DNA of 64,000 nt, taken from Paenibacillus sp. JCM 10914. Its GTDB lineage: Bacteria; Bacillota; Bacilli; Paenibacillales; Paenibacillaceae. Location of the stretch: the NCBI RefSeq assembly GCF_001315105.1, contig NZ_BAZR01000001.1:248001-312000 (forward strand), given 5' to 3'. The translations under genes and the position numbers were made by a program. Within the stretch, counting starts at the first letter, position 1. Every line of letters starts with the position of its first letter. The notes under the pieces were generated by a model. It was not told the origin of the DNA. It ran no database searches and saw only the letters and a program-made list of their open reading frames with translations. Shown one piece after another: positions 1-8,015 of this stretch.

Positions 1-26
1 ATACCGGACTTTTTGTCAGGTAGTGT

Positions 27-689
27 CTATCGATTGCGATGAGGTTTGATTTTCTTGGCTTTCACTTTCTCGCGACTGCTCGGTGTTACGGTCTGTTCTT
101 CGTCATCGGCTTCTCCATCTCTAGGTGTTACATCTTCAGGCAATTGCGGAATGATGCGTCCGACAATATCGGCAAGCTCTGTAGCAATGCCGGAGACGGG
201 ATGACCTTCCTGGATATGGCGGCCAAGCTCGGTGATTCGGTTCGTGATATCCATATCGGCCGTCACTAAGGCATTAGCGCCTGCCGGATCGGATTGGAGT
301 GCTTCAGCGACTGTATATTTAATGCTTCCAACTTGTGCACGATCTAGATTTCCATCCACATTCAGTCCAACGACAGCCGTGTTACCCATGACGACACAAT
401 TGGCATTTTCCACGCCAGGAACGTGCTCCGCCAGTGATTTCAAATGATTTGCGGTTGTCGGATCGACCTTAACGTTTTCATCATTCTCGTCAATAATTTG
501 ACCGTTGTTCGTGTCAGAGACGTTACCCTTCCAATGGTTGACGTGATTTCTAGTCCCGTTCATGTCCTGCGCGTTATGAGCAGTTGTCCCGTTATGTTGA
601 TTACGAGGAGAGGGTGATGCATTGTTATTCATGTTCCCGCAGCCAGCCAGCAGCAGTACAGTTAACATAAGGGAGAGCGCGATTTTCAT
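27..689 (-). CDS. ylaJ: YhcN/YlaJ-family sporulation lipoprotein
   Basis: Probable spore-associated lipoprotein. The N-terminus has a basic start, a hydrophobic run and the lipobox LAGC with lipidation Cys at residue 17, followed by a polar Asn/Gly/His-rich linker and then the conserved YhcN/YlaJ domain, recognisable by the stretch around VPGVENANCVVMGNTAVVGL. The C-terminus is acidic then very basic (Lys/Arg tail). I chose the ATG at 689 rather than 707 because an AAAGGA site lies about 9 nt upstream of it. The gene is divergent from the PhoH-like gene, the same pairing as ylaJ/ylaK in B. subtilis. The family is sporulation-linked, but the molecular role is unknown. Length is 220 aa. Confidence 0.85.
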   Translation of the reverse strand: MKIALSLMLTVLLLAGCGNMNNNASPSPRNQHNGTTAHNAQDMNGTRNHVNHWKGNVSDTNNGQIIDENDENVKVDPTTANHLKSLAEHVPGVENANCVVMGNTAVVGLNVDGNLDRAQVGSIKYTVAEALQSDPAGANALVTADMDITNRITELGRHIQEGHPVSGIATELADIVGRIIPQLPEDVTPRDGEADDEEQTVTPSSREKVKAKKIKPHRNR

Positions 690-805
690 GGTGATCTGTC
701 CTTTCATAGTAGAGTTCGTTAAATGACTCCAGTCGCTAAACCTATTATGTCCGGGACGATTTTCGTTTATGTGTGTACCTGATGAAGAAGCAGTGGAGGG
801 ATAAG

Positions 806-2137
806 ATGAAAAAAATATTTGTGCTGGATACCAACGTACTTCTGCATGATCCTCAATCGATTTATGCGTTTGAGGAGCATGAAGTCATCATTCCTGCGGT
901 GGTTCTTGAAGAGATTGACTCCAAGAAGCGAAATGCCGATGAGATTGGCCGTAATGCACGTACCGTTTCCCGCATTTTAGACGGCTTCCGCGAACGAGGT
1001 CATCTGCATGACGGAATATTGCTAGAGAATGGCGGTACGTTGAAGGTCGAATTGAATCATCGCAGCTTCGTCAAGGTACAGGAATTATTTAGTGAGGCTT
1101 CCAACGACAATCGAATATTGGCGGTTGCGTTGAATTATAAATTGGAGGAGGATCCGAAGCAGGACGGAAGACCTGTCGTGATTGTCAGCAAAGATGTATT
1201 GGTTCGGGTCAAAGCGGATGTACTGGGTTTAACGGCCCAGGATTATTTATCGGATCGGACCGCCGAGCCGAGCGAATTATTTCCTGGGCACTCCACATTA
1301 AAGGTTCACCCATCGGTTATCGATGAATTTTATAGTTACCGTTATTTGCCGATCAAGCCACTGCAACTCTCATATCCGCTGTACCCGCATGAATTCGTCA
1401 TTCTGAAAGATGAGATGGGAACCGGCAAATCCGCACTTCTGAGAGTCAATGAGGATGCATCGAGATTAGAGCCGCTGCACTTGAGCAATGATCCTGTGTG
1501 GGGAATCAGTGCTCGCAATGCTCAGCAGCGAATGGCAATCGAATTGCTGCTTAACGATGATATTCCGTTGGTTACGATTACGGGCAAAGCAGGTACGGGC
1601 AAAACTTTGCTGGCGCTTGCGGCTGGCCTATCCAAAGTGGAGGATGAGCATAAATACAAAAAACTGCTCATTGCTCGTCCGGTCGTTCCCATGGGGAAAG
1701 ACATCGGTTATTTACCAGGCGAGAAGGACGAGAAATTGCGACCATGGATGCAGCCGATTTATGATAATTTGGAATACTTGTTTGATACAAAGAAATCTGG
1801 CGATATCGACAAAATATTAATGGGATTAGGGAGCATTCAGGTTGAGGCGTTAACCTACATCCGCGGTCGCTCCATTCCAGGACAGTTCATCATCGTTGAT
1901 GAAGCGCAGAATTTGTCCAGACATGAGGTTAAAACCATTGTTTCTCGTGCAGGGGAAGGAAGTAAGGTTATTCTAATGGGAGATCCGGAGCAGATTGATC
2001 ATCCTTATCTGGATGCGGTTAGTAACGGTTTAACTTATGTTGTGGAAAGATTTAAGCAAGAGAGCCTCAGCGGGCATATTACTTTAACGAAGGGCGAACG
2101 ATCCAAACTTGCCCAATTGGCAGCGGATTTGCTATAA
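806..2137 (+). CDS. ylaK: PhoH-family PIN-domain ATPase (YlaK-like)
   Basis: A 443-aa cytoplasmic protein with an N-terminal PIN nuclease domain (LDTNVLLHDP near residues 6-15, acidic residues conserved) joined to a PhoH P-loop ATPase domain. Walker A is GKAGTGKT near residue 259 and Walker B is FIIVDEAQNLSRHE near residue 361. PIN-PhoH proteins are RNA helicase/RNase-like; the physiological substrate is not established. The start is ATG 806, preceded by GGAGGG at 795-800; an upstream in-frame GTG at 773 has no such site. It lies divergently next to ylaJ, as in B. subtilis, and is followed by a strong terminator hairpin. The frame is intact. Confidence 0.92.
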   Translation: MKKIFVLDTNVLLHDPQSIYAFEEHEVIIPAVVLEEIDSKKRNADEIGRNARTVSRILDGFRERGHLHDGILLENGGTLKVELNHRSFVKVQELFSEASNDNRILAVALNYKLEEDPKQDGRPVVIVSKDVLVRVKADVLGLTAQDYLSDRTAEPSELFPGHSTLKVHPSVIDEFYSYRYLPIKPLQLSYPLYPHEFVILKDEMGTGKSALLRVNEDASRLEPLHLSNDPVWGISARNAQQRMAIELLLNDDIPLVTITGKAGTGKTLLALAAGLSKVEDEHKYKKLLIARPVVPMGKDIGYLPGEKDEKLRPWMQPIYDNLEYLFDTKKSGDIDKILMGLGSIQVEALTYIRGRSIPGQFIIVDEAQNLSRHEVKTIVSRAGEGSKVILMGDPEQIDHPYLDAVSNGLTYVVERFKQESLSGHITLTKGERSKLAQLAADLL

Positions 2138-2171
2138 CCATTTATTTCCCGAGAAATGAAGCAAACCACCC

Positions 2172-2213
2172 GGGCTGTTCCGCGTAGATTGATCTACAGG
2201 AGCAGCTCTTTTT
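2172..2213 (+). terminator. Rho-independent terminator after phoH-like gene
   Basis: Inverted repeat GGGCTGTTCC..GTAG / CTAC..GAGCAGCTC with a 6-nt loop, followed by TCTTTTT. Confidence 0.8.
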
Positions 2214-2326
2214 GCACTGTAATCAATTAGTAATATATGGACTATGGAATTCGTAAAAAAAGATAGGACAAGAGTACTAGAAGTTTGGTAAAATAAGGAC
2301 ACATAGCAAAAGGAGTGAAGACGGGA

Positions 2327-3574
2327 ATGAAGCGGAAAAAATATTGGTTTCTGTTCGCAATCTTACTGTTATCTTTGTCCAGCTTATCTCCCAGCTTTGA
2401 CTTCACTCATAACACAAGGCGGGAACCACCGGGAGATGACCCTGTTCCGCCACAGCAAAGACCAGAAATTCCAGAAAGCGATCTGGGGCCGATTAAGGTC
2501 GGCGTCCAGTTAGAACCTGATCAGATTGTTGCGCTGAGCAAGCTGAATGAACATTTCATGGACGAGACTGGGGCAAGGGTGGAGATCATCCCGTTCGCAT
2601 CAGAAACGCAAGATAAGGATTCTTTCTTGCTTCATATGACTTTGGGGGATGGTCCGGATATATTGCTTACCGATTCCCACTACATTAAAGCGCTTGCAAT
2701 GAATGGATATCTTATGCCCGTAGATTCTTCTCAATCCGTAGTTACCGGCGGCGAGATTATCAACGGATTACTATCACCCCTTCAATGGAACGGTTACCAA
2801 TGGGGTGTGCCGTTTGATATGGATCCTTACGTGATGGTAAGGGAGCAGAAACATAAAGACGGAAGTGCATTTGAAATGCCGATAGATCATGCGTCATGGC
2901 TGGATCTCTTCGAAGCGTATGAGGACGAGGCTCAGACGCCGCTGATTTCATTTGATCTACACGACCCGTATGCCTTTGGTGCAGCGGTGCATCTGTTAGA
3001 AGGGAATCCATCCCTTCCGGAAGAAGAAGTGCTTGACCTGCTGTTACGTAACGCTGAAGTCAGTGCTCCTGAAACCGACGATGCGGAGCAACAATCAAAG
3101 GATGTGAACCCAGGTAAGTCACCGATCGTGATCGGACCCTATTCCCGTATTGAGGCCAAGGATCTTTCTGATTCTTCCTATGGGTTGGCCACGGGGCAGG
3201 CTCATCTCAATACGCCCGTCGTTCGTACGAGAAGTCTGGCTGTATCCGCACACACCGAATCGTCAGCCCTTGCTATGAAATGGATCGCTTATATGACAAG
3301 TAAGGAGATCGAACAGCAGTGGAGTCAGTCGGTCGGAACGTTGCCGGTCATTTCCGAATTGTTCGTTAACAGCAGTATGATAGGCGATACGGGATTATGG
3401 CAAGCGGCGGCCTTACCGATTCAGTTGCTGCTGACAAGAAACGAAGCGGCTGTGCTGGAATTCGGCAATACGGAAGGATTGACTACGTATAAGAATTTCG
3501 CGACGCGGCTGCTTGAAGGACGGATCACGAAGGAAGAATATATGGAGTTATATCGCATAGAAGAAGCGAAATGA
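2327..3574 (+). CDS. orphan extracellular solute-binding-like protein
   Basis: A 415-aa exported protein resembling family-1 ABC sugar-binding proteins: 'LGDGPDILLTDSHYIKALAMNGYLMPVDS' is the usual D-x-x-hinge region and 'MKWIAYMTSKEIEQQW' the C-terminal helix. The N-terminus has a KRKK start and one hydrophobic helix, but there is no lipobox Cys, so it looks anchored by an uncleaved helix or secreted rather than lipid-anchored. A proline-rich linker follows. No permease or ATPase gene lies nearby, so it is unlikely to be part of a dedicated local importer; a sensory or regulatory role is an alternative. Start ATG 2327 has AAGGAG 11 nt upstream; the GTG at 2315 overlaps that site. The function is not identified. 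Confidence 0.7.
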   Translation: MKRKKYWFLFAILLLSLSSLSPSFDFTHNTRREPPGDDPVPPQQRPEIPESDLGPIKVGVQLEPDQIVALSKLNEHFMDETGARVEIIPFASETQDKDSFLLHMTLGDGPDILLTDSHYIKALAMNGYLMPVDSSQSVVTGGEIINGLLSPLQWNGYQWGVPFDMDPYVMVREQKHKDGSAFEMPIDHASWLDLFEAYEDEAQTPLISFDLHDPYAFGAAVHLLEGNPSLPEEEVLDLLLRNAEVSAPETDDAEQQSKDVNPGKSPIVIGPYSRIEAKDLSDSSYGLATGQAHLNTPVVRTRSLAVSAHTESSALAMKWIAYMTSKEIEQQWSQSVGTLPVISELFVNSSMIGDTGLWQAAALPIQLLLTRNEAAVLEFGNTEGLTTYKNFATRLLEGRITKEEYMELYRIEEAK

Positions 3575-3631
3575 AGCGGCAAGAGGCTAAATGCCATCCA
3601 AATCCCTGGTCCAGAAACTGACTTCATGTAG

Positions 3632-3693
3632 AAAGAACCGTTCTTAGATAAATGGTAGCCACACGCTTCCACTTACCTAAGAACGGTTTCTTT
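3632..3693. terminator. bidirectional terminator between convergent genes
   Basis: A 16-17 bp inverted repeat (AAAGAACCGTTCTTAG at 3632-3647 against CTAAGAACGGTTTCTTT at 3677-3693) lies between the convergent solute-binding-like gene and the coiled-coil gene. The A- and T-rich flanks would serve both strands. Confidence 0.65.
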
Positions 3694-3790
3694 GTGTCTA
3701 ACATTTAGAGGATCTGCTCAACGTAGCGGTAGGGACGAATCGATTCGTCCACGGAGCGGTTCGAACAGCAAAAAGGGTATCTCGCAAATT

Positions 3791-4903
3791 TTACAAATCC
3801 AGTTCAAGTTTAACAATTAGCCTTTGATCCGTACTTGTGACCTCTGTGGCTTTGAGGAAGGACACCAGCGCTTTCGGATAGAAATTCATGTCGAACTCCT
3901 CCTGCAGCGCTCTACGCGTCGTATCCGGTAGTTCCAGGCGATTGAATACTAGTTTATCAACCTGGAACATGATTGCATTCTCGGGTTCATTGATAATGGT
4001 ATATTTCCCCTCAATGAGCAGTGACAGATTCCCACTCTCGCCAGAGGCTATGACTTTTCCGTCCTCAAAGCGAAAGGCAAATGTTTCGAAAATCGTATCC
4101 TGTGATCGTAGAAATCCGTTGAGATCATCTTGATGAATATCGATGGTATACACTTTGCCATTCGTTCGCAGCATGTTCTTGCTGCCCTGAATGAATTGCG
4201 GCAGATTGTCCATTGCTCCTGCTAGTGCCTGGAAATGGCGTTTTACTTCATAAAGACCTACATTTTCCCAATACAAGGTGAATTCTTGAATCAGTTTCTT
4301 CATCGCTTCCGGATTGCTGCTAGCTGATAACGCCCCATCCACTTGCTGTTCCAAGGCTAGTACCCGTTTACGCTGCTGAAGCAGACTTTCCTTCACCTCT
4401 TGTAGCTGTGTTTCGTTCCGGGCCGCTTCTGCCTGAGCCGAAGCGAGTGAGCGATACCGATGATTGTAGGCTTGCAGTGTATCGCGGTCATTCTGCATAA
4501 TGATGTCGTAATAATCAAGAATCCGGAAAAAACCTGCCAAATCCTTAGCTGATATTAGCATTAAATATAATTGATTTCGTTCACCCATGTAATAAGACCG
4601 AAGTACAGCCCCTGCACGTTCTCGCCGATCCTCGATTCGTAGACCCATGTCCTCGATTTGAACCTGAAGTTGATCTTGCATCTTCTGAAGCTCATCCAGC
4701 CGCACAGTAATGCGATCAATTTCGTGATCGATCTCCACGATGGACAGACTGTCTTCAAGAAGTTGGCGCGCCTCTTCCGTATCTGGCAGGACTGGATTCG
4801 TGTCTTGTTGTGAATATACGGCCAGGGGCGCCGTGAAAGAGCAGATCAGAAGGATCAAGCAGAACGTGAACGGGAGGATTGGATATTTCTTGCGTACAAT
4901 CAA
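3791..4903 (-). CDS. secreted coiled-coil protein, CwlO/PcsB N-domain-like
   Basis: A 370-aa predicted exported protein with a signal peptide at residues 1-31 and two heptad-rich segments (about 60-115 and 165-205). The pattern recalls the N-terminal coiled coil of CwlO/PcsB peptidoglycan hydrolases (note RSYYMGERNQLYLML). There is no NlpC/P60 or CHAP catalytic domain; the C-terminal 160 residues are a beta-rich domain I do not recognise. It could modulate a wall hydrolase, but that is inference. The TTG start is supported by AAGGAGGA 7 nt upstream, and no in-frame ATG is better placed. It appears monocistronic, transcribed towards the solute-binding-like gene. Confidence 0.65.
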   Translation of the reverse strand: MIVRKKYPILPFTFCLILLICSFTAPLAVYSQQDTNPVLPDTEEARQLLEDSLSIVEIDHEIDRITVRLDELQKMQDQLQVQIEDMGLRIEDRRERAGAVLRSYYMGERNQLYLMLISAKDLAGFFRILDYYDIIMQNDRDTLQAYNHRYRSLASAQAEAARNETQLQEVKESLLQQRKRVLALEQQVDGALSASSNPEAMKKLIQEFTLYWENVGLYEVKRHFQALAGAMDNLPQFIQGSKNMLRTNGKVYTIDIHQDDLNGFLRSQDTIFETFAFRFEDGKVIASGESGNLSLLIEGKYTIINEPENAIMFQVDKLVFNRLELPDTTRRALQEEFDMNFYPKALVSFLKATEVTSTDQRLIVKLELDL

Positions 4904-5007
4904 ACGTTAGTCCTCCTTGAATGGTTGTTATTCGAAAGGATCCACTCACTGTCCCTTCATTTTAACCAATATATGACGTGTCCGACTCATTTATCAACCA
5001 TGGAATG

Positions 5008-5045
5008 AAAAAAGCGACCAAGGCGCCGTAGCGCCTGATCGCCTT
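5008..5045 (-). terminator. terminator of the DUF2626 gene (minus strand)
   Basis: A GC-rich hairpin centred on AGGCGC-CGTA-GCGCCT with flanking pairs. On the minus strand it is followed by a run of six T, correctly placed downstream of the minus-strand DUF2626 gene. Confidence 0.65.
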
Positions 5046-5155
5046 ATTTCTGATGTCGTTACTCTAATTGCAAGGAAAATCCACCGGTATTCAGCATCAG
5101 GCTTGTCCAAGGTGTAAGTACCGGTGGAAATATGGTTCCTTGCATGGTTTACGTA

Positions 5156-5392
5156 TTAGAGTGGTTTGCCCATTATGAAGACCGTCCAATAGCTAAAGCC
5201 CGTGAAGGTCACGATCATATAAGCCCAGAAGAGAAGAATATAGGTTCTCTCCGTGAATTTCAAATATCCCAGGATCACGAAGAAAGCGGTCTGCATGAAG
5301 AAGAGCAGTGCCATCTCGATATGATCTCCCGCAAAGGCCATTAACCCGATGGTTAGGGTAAAAAAGCCAAGAACTCGAAACATCCGTGCCAC
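5156..5392 (-). CDS. DUF2626 family small membrane protein (YqgY-like)
   Basis: A 78-aa integral membrane protein with three hydrophobic helices. The family signature ARMFRVLGFFT at the N-terminus and FFMQTAFFVILGYLKFTERTYI in the middle match DUF2626, a family common in Bacillales with no known function. The GTG start at 5392 is chosen because GAGGAGGA lies 7 nt upstream; the longer ORF has no ribosome site. It has its own sigma-A promoter and terminator, so it is a single-gene unit. Confidence 0.8.
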   Translation of the reverse strand: MARMFRVLGFFTLTIGLMAFAGDHIEMALLFFMQTAFFVILGYLKFTERTYILLFWAYMIVTFTGFSYWTVFIMGKPL

Positions 5393-5438
5393 GATTATAT
5401 CCTCCTCTCGTATGTACGCACATAATGCCGCTATGAAC

Positions 5439-5467
5439 ATTATAGCGTTATGGCAAAATCGTGTAAA
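5439..5467 (-). promoter_or_regulatory. sigma-A-type promoter for the DUF2626 gene
   Basis: On the minus strand: -35 TTTACA (5462-5467), 17-bp spacer, perfect -10 TATAAT (5439-5444), about 50 bp upstream of the GTG start. Confidence 0.65.
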
Positions 5468-5731
5468 CGTCTAACTCAATAAAAGCCGTCATTTTTTATC
5501 TTGTCCATCAATCAAGCAATAAATTTGTAACAAATTATTCGAATCCACGCTTTTCCCTACAGTTAGAGTATGATCTGTATTCAAAATGGAAATACATTTT
5601 AGTATCAAATAGATTCTATGAACTCTATGAGAGGCATAGAAATGAATTAAGCAGTTTTTATACCCTATTCAGAGGCCGGTTACGGTATTGAAGACGGTTA
5701 TTTTAGGATGTCGTTAGGAGGGTTTTATGGT
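5468..5731. other. AT-rich intergenic region upstream of rsfA-like gene
   Basis: The gene-free interval between the divergent DUF2626 and rsfA-like genes. Besides the minus-strand promoter I see a small inverted repeat (TTCTATG..CATAGAA around 5612-5640) and the ribosome site TAGGAGG just before the rsfA-like start. I could not assign a plus-strand promoter; a sporulation sigma-factor promoter would be expected from the gene's family. Confidence 0.4.
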
Positions 5732-6382
5732 ATGTCAGCAGTGAGACAGGATGCATGGAGTGCAGAGGACGACCTAATATTAGCTGAGGTAACCCTGCGT
5801 CATATTCGTGAGGGCAGTACCCAATTGGCTGCTTTTGAGGAAGTGGGAGAGAGAATCGGCCGGACATCGGCAGCATGTGGATTTCGTTGGAATAGCTGTG
5901 TGCGCAAGAAATATGAGGACGCCATTAGCTTGGCGAAATCTCAGCGTCAGAAGAGAAGTTATTATAAAAAACAACCTTCAGCGAGTGGAGCACAAGTTGC
6001 AGGGCTGCCCGTTTCCGATCTGGAACAGGATGTTTATAAGGCAGAAGGCGTCAGCGAAGAAGCATTGTCGATTGATGCAGTGATTCGATTCCTGCGTCAG
6101 TGGAAAGGCGGCGTACAGGAAAGTTCTCGTCAGCATAAATTGCTTGAGCGGCATCTGCGGGAGAAGGATGAGGAACTGACAAGGCTTCGGAGCGAGAACC
6201 AGCGCTTATTGAAGGAAGTGAGCGAAGTCAAAACCGACTATCACGTCGTGAATGATGATTATAAGGCATTGATTCAGATTATGGACCGGGCACGAAGATT
6301 GGCCTTTCTGAATGAAGAAGACGAGGAACTGAAGACTCGCTTCAAAATGGATGCTAACGGTAACTTAGAACGAATTGAATAA
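5732..6382 (+). CDS. rsfA: RsfA-family prespore transcriptional regulator (YlbO-like)
   Basis: A 216-aa DNA-binding regulator. Residues 1-60 form the Myb/SANT-like domain of the RsfA family (QDAWSAEDDLILAEVTLRHI; IGRTSAACGFRWNSCVRKKY). A disordered linker is followed by a long coiled coil (about residues 125-190, rich in EKDEELTRLRSENQRL). In B. subtilis RsfA tunes the sigma-F regulon and paralogue YlbO acts in the mother cell; the position next to panE favours the YlbO lineage. I chose ATG 5732 because TAGGAGG lies 10-12 nt upstream and MSAVRQDAW matches the usual family start. A terminator hairpin follows. Confidence 0.85.
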   Translation: MSAVRQDAWSAEDDLILAEVTLRHIREGSTQLAAFEEVGERIGRTSAACGFRWNSCVRKKYEDAISLAKSQRQKRSYYKKQPSASGAQVAGLPVSDLEQDVYKAEGVSEEALSIDAVIRFLRQWKGGVQESSRQHKLLERHLREKDEELTRLRSENQRLLKEVSEVKTDYHVVNDDYKALIQIMDRARRLAFLNEEDEELKTRFKMDANGNLERIE

Positions 6383-6404
6383 ATAAGCTTGGTGTACCGG
6401 ACGT

Positions 6405-6448
6405 AACCCGCATAAGTGCATGTTCATGTGCTTTGGCGGGTTATTTGT
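6405..6448 (+). terminator. probable terminator after rsfA-like gene
   Basis: Stem AACCCGC / GCGGGTT with internal pairing (GCA..TGTGC), followed by a weak T-rich stretch. Confidence 0.5.
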
Positions 6449-6518
6449 GTGTAAATGGAGGATTCTGATATATACTATAGCTAGTACAATGGATCTATTA
6501 CCGTATATGGAGGATAGA

Positions 6519-7472
6519 ATGAATATACATATTGTGGGATCTGGCTCACTTGGACTTTTATATGGAGGTAAGCTTGCCGCCGCTGGGAATGAGGTTACCT
6601 TATGGTGCCGTCGTGAGGAACAAGCAGATCAATTGAATGCATCCGGTATCACCGTATTCGATTCCAGTGGTAAGAAGTTCGTGGTTCAGCATGGGTTATT
6701 CCAAGCACAGGCAATATCCGGTCCTCCTTATGCGATCGCTAAGGCGGATGCGGTGCTCTTGATGTTGAAGCAGCATGGAATTGAAGCGATTGCCAAATCT
6801 CTCCTCGCCAAAGTGGTCCATGGAAACCGACAACTGTTTTGTTTTCAGAACGGGGTAGGCCATATGGAGCAGTTGCAAGAATGGTTGCCAGAATGGACGC
6901 TTCACCAAGCCATCACGACAGAGGGAGCGAAGCGCACCGATGCCATCTCTGTTCTACATGCGGGTCAAGGAACGACAACGATTGGCACAATGGGGCAGAA
7001 GAGTGATCAAGTAAACACGGAAAGCGACAATCCACTCGAAATTGAGCTGGTAAAGCGGCTTCAAGGAGCAGGATTTGAGGCTTTTTTGTCGAATGAAATG
7101 GAAGAGATCATTTACCGGAAATTGCTGATCAATGCCGTAATTAATCCGTTGACGGCGCTATGGCGCATTCCCAATGGTGAACTGTTATCCTCGGCGGAGC
7201 GAATCGCGGTAATGAAGCTGTTATATGATGAGGCAGTGGCGGTGTACCGAGCGGCTGGTCTGTCATACGGCCAGGATATGTGGGAGCAGCTCTTGAGCGT
7301 CTGCAAGGCGACTTCAGGCAATACGTCCTCGATGCTGAAAGATGTTCTGGAAGGAAGAGTGACGGAAATCGCCTGGATTAACGGGAGTATCGTTCGAATT
7401 GGCGATAAGTTCGGACAAGCTGCACCGAACCACCAACTCGTATTGCAGCTCATTGAGGGGATGAATATATAG
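6519..7472 (+). CDS. panE: 2-dehydropantoate 2-reductase
   Basis: Cytosolic NADPH-dependent reduction of ketopantoate to pantoate in the coenzyme A pathway. The 317-aa product starts with a Rossmann glycine motif (GSGSLG at residues 6-11), has the NADP-binding basic residues in WCRREEQ, the conserved QNGVGHM segment near residue 107, and the ApbA C-terminal domain with RKLLINAVINPLTAL carrying the catalytic Lys and Asn. ATG 6519 is preceded by GGAGG. The gene corresponds in position to ylbQ of B. subtilis, which lies upstream of yllA (bshC); here the opp operon intervenes. Confidence 0.9.
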   Translation: MNIHIVGSGSLGLLYGGKLAAAGNEVTLWCRREEQADQLNASGITVFDSSGKKFVVQHGLFQAQAISGPPYAIAKADAVLLMLKQHGIEAIAKSLLAKVVHGNRQLFCFQNGVGHMEQLQEWLPEWTLHQAITTEGAKRTDAISVLHAGQGTTTIGTMGQKSDQVNTESDNPLEIELVKRLQGAGFEAFLSNEMEEIIYRKLLINAVINPLTALWRIPNGELLSSAERIAVMKLLYDEAVAVYRAAGLSYGQDMWEQLLSVCKATSGNTSSMLKDVLEGRVTEIAWINGSIVRIGDKFGQAAPNHQLVLQLIEGMNI

Positions 7473-7483
7473 GAGGTCTGAGC

Positions 7484-7870
7484 ATGGGATTCTTGCAAGA
7501 TCTATTTAACTTTTTGAGCTTGGTTCCATTTATTCCTTTTTTACTTGTCTATTATATCGTCGTCAGAAGAAATAAAAATCGCAAGCAAGCATTGGAGCTG
7601 GCGATGGATGTCACAACGTTCTTTCTGATCTTTTCGGTATCGGCATTGTTTAACAATACTTTCCAGTCAAAATCAGGTTTTTATCTGATACTTTTGCTAC
7701 TATTGATCGGAGCGGGATTAATTGGAAGTGCCCAGAACCGTTGGAAGGGAAGGGTTAACGGGAAAAGGCTGTTTCGAGCCGTTTGGCGACTTGGCTTTAT
7801 CAGCATGAGCGTTGGATACGTAATTTTTACATTTTTTGGCCTCCTAACATACATAATTAAGGTTACTTAA
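7484..7870 (+). CDS. DUF3397 family membrane protein
   Basis: A 128-aa protein of four predicted transmembrane helices with short basic loops (RRNKNRKQ; RWKGRVNGKR). Family DUF3397 sits between panE and bshC in many Bacillales and has no known function. It starts 12 nt after panE with its own AGGAGGTCTGAG site, so the two are probably co-transcribed. A terminator hairpin follows immediately. Confidence 0.75.
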   Translation: MGFLQDLFNFLSLVPFIPFLLVYYIVVRRNKNRKQALELAMDVTTFFLIFSVSALFNNTFQSKSGFYLILLLLLIGAGLIGSAQNRWKGRVNGKRLFRAVWRLGFISMSVGYVIFTFFGLLTYIIKVT

Positions 7871-7899
7871 GCACAACATAATATCTACAATCTATAGTA

Positions 7900-7937
7900 A
7901 AATCTGCTTGGTCATTACGATCAGGCAGATTTTTCAA
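7900..7937 (+). terminator. terminator after the DUF3397 gene
   Basis: AAATCTGC / GCAGATTT stem with inner pairing TGGTC..GATCA and a TTTTT tail. Confidence 0.8.
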
Positions 7938-8015
7938 TTTATTGATAGATGGATTTTTTTGACCACTGGTTGTATAATCGTTAAGCATAATAATCAATGA
8001 GGGGGATAAGGCAAG

